Assembly (NCBI GenBank): GCA_964551015.1
Contig: CAZKBP010000028.1
Span: forward strand, 14,967-78,966
Direction: 5' to 3'
Length of the DNA: 64,000 nucleotides
From: CAZKBP01 sp964551015
GTDB taxonomy: Bacteria > Bacteroidota > Bacteroidia > Cytophagales > Microscillaceae
The position numbers were made by a program, and so were the translations under genes. The notes under the pieces are model-generated. The model was not told the DNA's origin. It did not search any database and saw only the letters and a program-made list of their open reading frames with translations. How positions within the stretch are numbered: position 1 is the stretch's first letter; each line of letters starts with the position of its first letter. Below, one piece after another: positions 59,776 through 64,000 of the stretch.

Positions 59776-61035
59776 CTATTCAAAAAAATCAATCCTCAGT
59801 TCGTGTCTTTCCTTGAAGTTGTAGTGAATCTTGAAGCGGTGTACTTCCACGATCTTTTTGACGATAGCAAGCCCCAAACCTAGTGATTTTTGGCTTTGCT
59901 GGTCTTTTTTAAATCTTTGAAATAGCTGTTCTTCCCGACTTTTCAATGCCTTGCCGGTATTGGCAATCAAGAGATAGTCTGGCTCGAGAATCACCCAGAT
60001 TTTACCCGCTTCGTGGTTGTGGCGTACCGCGTTCTGAAGCAGATTAGTAATCATGGTATCCAACAACAGCGTATTTCCCCTCACTTTTACTGCTTCGCCG
60101 ATCTCTACCTTGACCTCGAGGCGTTTGAGGTCAATAATCTCTTCAAAGGCGACCAATAATTTTTGCAGAATTAGGCTCAAATTGACGGGCTCCAGATAAT
60201 CAAATTCTCGGTTATCAATTTTGGTCAAAAGAGTCAAGGCTTGTCCTAGGCGAGAGAGCTTATCCAGAGAGGCATAAGCGGAGCCTAGCCATTCCATCTC
60301 TTGCTCTTGCAAGTTGGGAGATTGGATAAGCAATTCTAATTTGCCCTTGGCGATGGCAAGAGGGGTTTGGATTTCGTGAGAAGCATTTTCGGAGAACTCT
60401 TTCAGAGCGATATACTCGCGCTCGACCCGCTGAATTAAATGGAGCAGCCCCTCGTTCATTTCCTGAAATTCGAGGGTACGCGTCTGCGGGAAATGGACTT
60501 TCTCTAATTTTTTGAGATTAAAATGCCGAATGATGTGCAGACTTTGGTAGAAAGGCTGAAGCAATTGCCGAGAAACCCAGTAATTACCCAATAAAACACC
60601 AATAATCAACACGGCAAAGAGCAAGATGAGAGAGCGCACGATTGTCTCAAAGACTTCTGCCGCTTCGATAATCACGGCAAAGTGCTCTAATTCATACCAT
60701 TGCCCATTGATTTCTTGGATCACACGGAGTTTGCGATGTTTTTCCCAAGTTTCAGACCAGTCGAGATAAGCGAGTGTATCTGAAAAAATAATTTTTTCTT
60801 CCTGAATTTCTTGGGCAGGCAAGGCTCGGATGGAGAGGTGTTCGTGCTCTAGTTGTGCGTAGGGCAAACCATCTTCAATATATTGAGTAGCTACGCGGAT
60901 ACTACTGCGCAGAGAGTAATCTGTCTCCGTGCGCACTTGCTGCATAAAAATTTCATAAGCAGCCATACCTCCTAGCAAGAAGATAAAGGCCGTAATCAAG
61001 AAATTCAGCAAGGTGATTTTACTAATTAGTTTCAT
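59776..61035 (-). CDS. Sensor histidine kinase
   Basis: A 419-residue membrane kinase. TM helices at about residues 9-30 and 132-152 bound a periplasmic sensor of about 100 residues. The dimerisation/phosphoacceptor helix has H220 in SENASHEIQTPLAIAKG. The ATP domain has N331-N340 (NLLQNAVRHN) and the G2 motif GLGLAIVKKIVEVH. The G1 box reads LIANTGK, with Asn replacing the usual Asp, as in several Bacteroidota kinases. Its start overlaps the response regulator stop by 4 bp (ATGA), so it is translationally coupled. Confidence 0.93.
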   Translation of the reverse strand: MKLISKITLLNFLITAFIFLLGGMAAYEIFMQQVRTETDYSLRSSIRVATQYIEDGLPYAQLEHEHLSIRALPAQEIQEEKIIFSDTLAYLDWSETWEKHRKLRVIQEINGQWYELEHFAVIIEAAEVFETIVRSLILLFAVLIIGVLLGNYWVSRQLLQPFYQSLHIIRHFNLKKLEKVHFPQTRTLEFQEMNEGLLHLIQRVEREYIALKEFSENASHEIQTPLAIAKGKLELLIQSPNLQEQEMEWLGSAYASLDKLSRLGQALTLLTKIDNREFDYLEPVNLSLILQKLLVAFEEIIDLKRLEVKVEIGEAVKVRGNTLLLDTMITNLLQNAVRHNHEAGKIWVILEPDYLLIANTGKALKSREEQLFQRFKKDQQSQKSLGLGLAIVKKIVEVHRFKIHYNFKERHELRIDFFE

Positions 61036-61715
61036 GACTGGTTGGTGTTAAATTTATAACCTAATCCGTAGACGGTGGCAATGTATGGTTTTGAACCTGC
61101 TTGGTGCATTTTTTTGCGTAAATTTTTGATATGCTGATATACAAAGTCAAAGTGGTCGTAATGATCCACGTAATCACCCCAAAGGTGTTCGGCAATGGCT
61201 TGCTTGGTCAGGACGCGGTTTCTATTGGCCAGAAAATACACCAAAAGGTCGTATTCCTTCTGGGTAAGGTCTAATTCCTGTTGCTTGATTTTGGCTTTGC
61301 GCTCATCGGTGTTGATTTCTATCTCTTCAAAATAGAGCAACTGCTGTCCTTTGAACTTACGACGGCGATAGAGTGCCTTCAGGCGGGCGTTCAATTCCGA
61401 AAGATGAAAAGGCTTGGTTAGGTAATCATCCGCGCCAAGATCAAAGCCAGTGAGTTTATCGTCCAGAGAGTTTTTGGCGGAAATAATAAGCACGCCCGTC
61501 TCGATAAAATCCTGTTTGAGCCGACGCAAAATATCCAAGCCATTGCCATCGGGCAGCATAATGTCTAGCACCACGATGTCGTAATCAAAAGCCCCTAGCT
61601 TCTCGAGGGCTTCGCCGTAATTGCTTGCAATCTCGCAAACCACGGCTTCATTACGCAAGAAAGTACCTACGTTAGCGCAGAGTTCGGGTTCGTCTTCTAC
61701 CAAAAGGATTTTCAT
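61032..61715 (-). CDS. OmpR-family response regulator
   Basis: A 227-residue response regulator, start at MKILLVEDEP (61715). An upstream in-frame ATG at 61805 would add 30 residues not found in the family. The receiver has acidic pocket E7/D8, phospho-acceptor D51 (VVLDIMLPDGNG), S79 and K101 (LTKPFH). The C-terminal winged helix (about 130-225) has LTQKEYDLLVYFLANRN and the recognition region VYQHIKNLRKKMHQAG. It is co-transcribed with the kinase downstream. A role in controlling the adjacent TonB receptor is possible but only by position. Confidence 0.94.
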   Translation of the reverse strand: MKILLVEDEPELCANVGTFLRNEAVVCEIASNYGEALEKLGAFDYDIVVLDIMLPDGNGLDILRRLKQDFIETGVLIISAKNSLDDKLTGFDLGADDYLTKPFHLSELNARLKALYRRRKFKGQQLLYFEEIEINTDERKAKIKQQELDLTQKEYDLLVYFLANRNRVLTKQAIAEHLWGDYVDHYDHFDFVYQHIKNLRKKMHQAGSKPYIATVYGLGYKFNTNQS

Positions 61716-61881
61716 ATTTACAAAGAAAAGAAAGCTTTTTGAGATAAATTTGAAGTATAGGCGATAGATTACAGGTTTAGAGTGATTGCCCGTGCTTACA
61801 GGCAAAATATCCGATTTTTGGCTTACGCCATACTTTTGATAACTTTATGCGATTTATCAATATAACTTTTTTTAAGAATTT

Positions 61882-62301
61882 ATGCTCATCATTTCCATTG
61901 TCCTCGGTTTTTTGATTGTCTTTCCGCTCTTTTGGATGGCGATTTGCTATCTCATCGCCGTGCTGGGAGGCTGGCAACGCTTGGCGTCTGATTACAGAAC
62001 GGAGCAAACGTCGCCAACACCTTTGGTAAAAGGTCTTTCGGGCTATTTGGGGCTATCCAATTACAATGGCTCGATCAATTTGGGGGTAAGTTCCGAAGGG
62101 ATGTATTTGAGTGTTGTTTTTCTCTTTAGAGCAGGGCATCCGCCGCTGTTTATTCCTTGGGAAGCGGTAGAAAAAGTCAAAAGCAATCGAGGTATTTTTG
62201 GTGATTTTTATGATTTTCGGGTAAAAGGCGTGCGTATTTCCCTACCTCAGAAATATTTTGCCGAGGCTCAGGATATTTTGAGTGTGATGATGGTAAAATA
62301 A
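61882..62301 (+). CDS. Small membrane-anchored protein, unknown function
   Basis: A 139-residue protein with one long hydrophobic N-terminal segment (residues 2-30, IVLGFLIVFPLFWMAICYLIAV). The rest is a compact beta-rich domain (GLSNYNGSINLGVSSEGMYLS split over two strands, FRAGHPPLFIPWEAVEKVKS, FYDFRVKGVRISLPQKY) similar in style to PH-like bacterial domains. No family is assigned with certainty. It is divergent from the response regulator. Repeat copy R1 begins just past its stop. Confidence 0.65.
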   Translation: MLIISIVLGFLIVFPLFWMAICYLIAVLGGWQRLASDYRTEQTSPTPLVKGLSGYLGLSNYNGSINLGVSSEGMYLSVVFLFRAGHPPLFIPWEAVEKVKSNRGIFGDFYDFRVKGVRISLPQKYFAEAQDILSVMMVK

Positions 62302-62305
62302 TCCA

Positions 62306-62420
62306 ACCTGTGCTAAGTTTCCCAACTTAGCACAGATCATAAATTAAGATTCCTATCTTGATTATCAAGATAGGAATCTTGCTCGTATAGCTTGTGAAGA
62401 TAGGAATCTTCGCAGAGAGG
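62306..62420 (+). repeat. Multi-hairpin interspersed repeat, copy R1
   Basis: It contains, in order: CTGTGCTAAGTT/AACTTAGCACAG around TCCC (62308-62335, perfect 12 bp); AAGATTCCTATCTTGAT (62346-62362), repeated inverted at 62364-62380 (perfect 17 bp, 1-nt centre); CAAGAT-AGGA-ATCTTG (62366-62381); and GTGAAGAT-AGGA-ATCTTCGC (62394-62413). The same modules recur in R2 and R3. Confidence 0.85.
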
Positions 62421-62463
62421 TTTCATCCTGTTTTAAAATAATTGTAGGTAAAAAAGCGAAAAG

Positions 62464-62988
62464 GTGTTGAATGAATTTATTTTTTGGGACATTATAAGTA
62501 AAAGTTGTATTTACGATGTAGCATCTTATGATGAAGATGCTTCTTTTGAGCAAGCTGAGAAGGTTGTTGATTTACTAAAATCCCATTCTCCTGATGAGAT
62601 CATAAAGTTCGATGAAATATTATTAGAGAAAAGAAAAGAAGCCTATCGCTGGGACCTATGGGCAATGGCCTATATCGTGAATGCAGGTTGTTCAGACGAT
62701 GGTTTCGAGTATTTTCGTGCTTGGTTAATTGGACTTGGCAAAAATATATTTGAACAAGCACTCGAGAAGCCAGAATCAATCATTCAATATACTAATCCTG
62801 ATTTTGATGCTTATGAAAATGAACAATTACTGTATGCTGGTAGCAAGGCGTATGAATCGCTAACAGGAAAAGAAATGCCGTCTATTAAAGGGTATAAAAA
62901 CTTAGAACCTCGAGGAATCGCTTGGAAAGAGCACGAATTGCCTGAGTTATTTCCTAATGCCTGCAAGAAATATGGATTGGAAATATAA
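62464..62988 (+). CDS. DUF4240 domain protein
   Basis: A 174-residue DUF4240 protein: an N-terminal FIFWDIISKSC helix, then WDLWAMAYIVNAGCSDDGFEYFRAWLIGLGK (split over two helices), the hallmark of the family, then IIQYTNPDFDAYENEQLLYAG. Members often occur in variable or polymorphic-toxin and immunity contexts, but the function is unproven. The start is GTG at 62464, with TTG as the next codon. It is AT-rich compared with neighbours and lies precisely between repeat copies R1 and R2, which suggests a mobile cassette. Confidence 0.85.
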   Translation: MLNEFIFWDIISKSCIYDVASYDEDASFEQAEKVVDLLKSHSPDEIIKFDEILLEKRKEAYRWDLWAMAYIVNAGCSDDGFEYFRAWLIGLGKNIFEQALEKPESIIQYTNPDFDAYENEQLLYAGSKAYESLTGKEMPSIKGYKNLEPRGIAWKEHELPELFPNACKKYGLEI

Positions 62989-62992
62989 CTCT

Positions 62993-63075
62993 AACTGTGC
63001 TAAGTTTCCAAACTTAGCTATCAAGATAGGAATCTTGTTCGGATAGCCTGCGAAGCCTGTCTTCGCAGAGATCGG
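62993..63075 (+). repeat. Multi-hairpin interspersed repeat, copy R2
   Basis: CTAAGTTT-CC-AAACTTAG (63000-63017), then CAAGAT-AGGA-ATCTTG (63022-63037), then GCGAAG-CCTGT-CTTCGC (63050-63066). It starts 4 bp after the DUF4240 stop codon. Loop of the last hairpin differs from R1/R3 but the arms are conserved. Confidence 0.85.
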
Positions 63076-63109
63076 TCATTTTTCTCAACTCATAACGATA
63101 ATCTTCAAA

Positions 63110-63622
63110 ATGAAGTACACACTAATCTTATGCTTGATGTTGGCTAGCAAGAGCTTATTCGCTCAAAGCACTACTCCCGAAGCCCTAAAATCCGTTGACG
63201 GCATCGTAAACGAACTCCTCAATTTATTGTCAGGAGAAATTGGCGAAAAACGCGACTTGAAAGCGATCCGTAATCTATTTCTACCGACGGCTACTTTCAA
63301 CGTACTGATGCACGAAAGCGAAAGCCCTCAGACACTTGAAACCATCAATCTGGATGACTTCTTGGCATTGCTCAAAGACGAATACTACGAACAAGGTTTT
63401 GAAGAAAGGGAACTAAGCAAAGTCGTGGATGAATACAACGGTATTGCCCAAGTATTCCAGACTTTTTATGCCAAAGACTCAGAAGGGGAGGAGGGAAGGG
63501 GGATTAACTGCTATCAACTGGCTTATTTTCAAGATCGTTGGTGGATTGTTAACCTGCTTTGGACAGGGGAAGATAACGGGGTGAAAATCCCAGCCCGTTA
63601 TCTAAATGACGAAGATAAGTAG
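63110..63622 (+). CDS. Exported NTF2-like protein
   Basis: A 170-residue protein with a signal peptide (LILCLMLASKSLFAQ). The mature region follows the NTF2/SnoaL pattern: a helix containing DLKAIRNLFLPTATFNVLMH, LDDFLALLKDEYYEQGF, a strand YNGIAQVFQTFYAKDS, and the closing YQLAYFQDRWWIVNLLWTGE. The family suggests a small-molecule-binding or isomerase-type fold; the role is unknown. It lies between repeat copies R2 and R3, as the DUF4240 gene lies between R1 and R2. Confidence 0.75.
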   Translation: MKYTLILCLMLASKSLFAQSTTPEALKSVDGIVNELLNLLSGEIGEKRDLKAIRNLFLPTATFNVLMHESESPQTLETINLDDFLALLKDEYYEQGFEERELSKVVDEYNGIAQVFQTFYAKDSEGEEGRGINCYQLAYFQDRWWIVNLLWTGEDNGVKIPARYLNDEDK

Positions 63623-63653
63623 AAGAAAAAATTTGTGATGGAAGGCCTACGAA

Positions 63654-63736
63654 AACTGTACTAAGTTTCCCAACTTAGCTATCAAGATAGGAATCTTGCT
63701 CGTATAACCTGCGAAGATAGGAATCTTTGCAGAGGG
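63654..63736 (+). repeat. Multi-hairpin interspersed repeat, copy R3
   Basis: It reads CTAAGTT-TCCC-AACTTAG, then CAAGAT-AGGA-ATCTTG, then GCGAAGAT-AGGA-ATCTTTGC, with the same spacer (GCTCGTATA) as R1. It is 83 bp long and aligns end to end with R2. Confidence 0.85.
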
Positions 63737-63773
63737 TTTTGAATCAAAAAAAACTAAGTTTATTAAGTTATGC

Positions 63774-63837
63774 AAGTCTGAAGACTTACAATCATTTTCT
63801 ACCACAAGTGATCGCTTGCGCTCAACACTTGCGGTAG
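63774..63837. repeat. Two further palindromes after R3
   Basis: AAGTCT-GA-AGACTT (63774-63787) is a perfect palindrome around GA. CTACCACAAGTG (63799-63810) pairs with CACTTGCGGTAG (63826-63837) with a single A-C mismatch and a 15-nt loop containing GCTTGCGC. No coding capacity is credible here. The GTAG at the end of the second hairpin is reminiscent of REP elements. Confidence 0.7.
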
Positions 63838-63887
63838 TGGTGTTCTTTAAGAATGTTTTTCTATTCATTTTTTTGTTTTGAGTTGTG

Positions 63888-63951
63888 GCTAACGTTTAGT
63901 GCATGCGCAGGCCGCCCGTTTAGGATGGCTTGTCGCATGCACATTGTTAGC
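63888..63951. repeat. attC-like imperfect hairpin near the right edge
   Basis: Outer arms GCTAAC...GTTAGC (63888-63893 with 63946-63951), then GTGCATGCG/CGCATGCAC, then a GC-rich inner stem with G-T wobbles (CAGGCCGCCC against GGATGGCTTG) and a GTTTA loop. The left arm has two unpaired bases (GTTTA against ATT), an asymmetry like the extrahelical bases of integron attC sites. The GTT/AAC core ends match attC, but the flanking consensus is imperfect. No integrase is in the window. Confidence 0.55.
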
Positions 63952-64000
63952 GGTTCGCCTTTGTCTTTTCATTGTTAAGCCTATATTGTTTTCCCCACTC

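Noticed and set aside
62306..63736. CRISPR array
   Set aside because: Only three repeat copies, spaced by whole genes of over 500 bp and not by 30-40 bp spacers; no cas genes are in the window.
63647..63868. A 73-codon open frame on the minus strand at the right end
   Set aside because: It runs through repeat R3 and the palindromes. Its residues (KIPIFAGYTSKIPILIAK) are simply the translation of the repeat units.

Overview
The window reads as chromosomal DNA of a Bacteroidota bacterium, most likely a Cytophagales-like lineage. The evidence is a type IX secretion sorting domain, an outer-membrane-barrel TonB receptor of the CarboxypepD_reg/OMP_b-brl_3 type, SiaB/SiaC-type and AraC-with-membrane-domain regulators, almost no Shine-Dalgarno sequences, and promoters of the TTG-N20-TAnnTTTG type (clearest before tRNA-Gln and hisS). 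Species cannot be named from sequence alone. Most of the window is ordinary, densely coding chromosome with short operons on both strands and many convergent pairs closed by hairpin terminators.

Layout. 1-5.6 kb: 3' half of aspS, a Nudix hydrolase, psuG, small unknown proteins, an Excalibur lipoprotein and a PA0069-type radical SAM protein. 5.7-9.1 kb: a minus-strand run of four unrecognised genes, three of them membrane proteins, including two diverged paralogues. 9.1-13.5 kb: two GT4 glycosyltransferases around DUF423, DinB and peroxiredoxin-like genes. 13.8-17.4 kb: a 1215-residue exported TPR-CHAT protein with an intact His/Cys dyad. 17.7-21 kb: a YitT transporter-like protein and a tetR-MBL-DUF2798-DUF4286 operon with three matching palindromic operators. 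21-27 kb: a T9SS cargo protein with an S74 chaperone domain, an AraC/beta-barrel/serine-hydrolase operon and a THUMP-like methyltransferase. 27-36.6 kb: an Rpn fragment, a phosphatase, a SiaB/SiaC partner-switch pair, HNH, SDR, trpA-amidase, an orphan methylmalonyl-CoA mutase small subunit and an acyl-CoA dehydrogenase.

36.8-41.8 kb is a translation and nucleotide block: SCP2, tRNA-Gln(TTG), prs, rplY, pth, a small basic protein and hisS. 42-44.5 kb holds a FecR-like exported protein followed by a CHASE2-like membrane protein. 44.7-50.9 kb: an FtsX permease, a zinc metallopeptidase, DinB, a geranylgeranyl-reductase-type flavoprotein and an NTF2-like protein. 51-55 kb: a three-gene envelope cluster with a MORN protein, a DUF2490 protein and a large unknown protein. 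55-61.8 kb: a phosphotriesterase-family enzyme, a small exported protein, a TonB receptor and an OmpR-type two-component system.

The last 1.7 kb is different. Small genes alternate with three copies of an approximately 83-115 bp repeat built from consecutive perfect hairpins (AGGA loops), followed by further palindromes and a 64-bp attC-like hairpin. This is the most unusual stretch and probably the start of an accessory or cassette-like region running beyond the right edge. The other candidates for less described biology are the three-operator TetR regulon, the exported CHAT protein, the FecR/CHASE2 pair and the MORN envelope cluster. No CRISPR array, rRNA, prophage or complete insertion sequence was seen.
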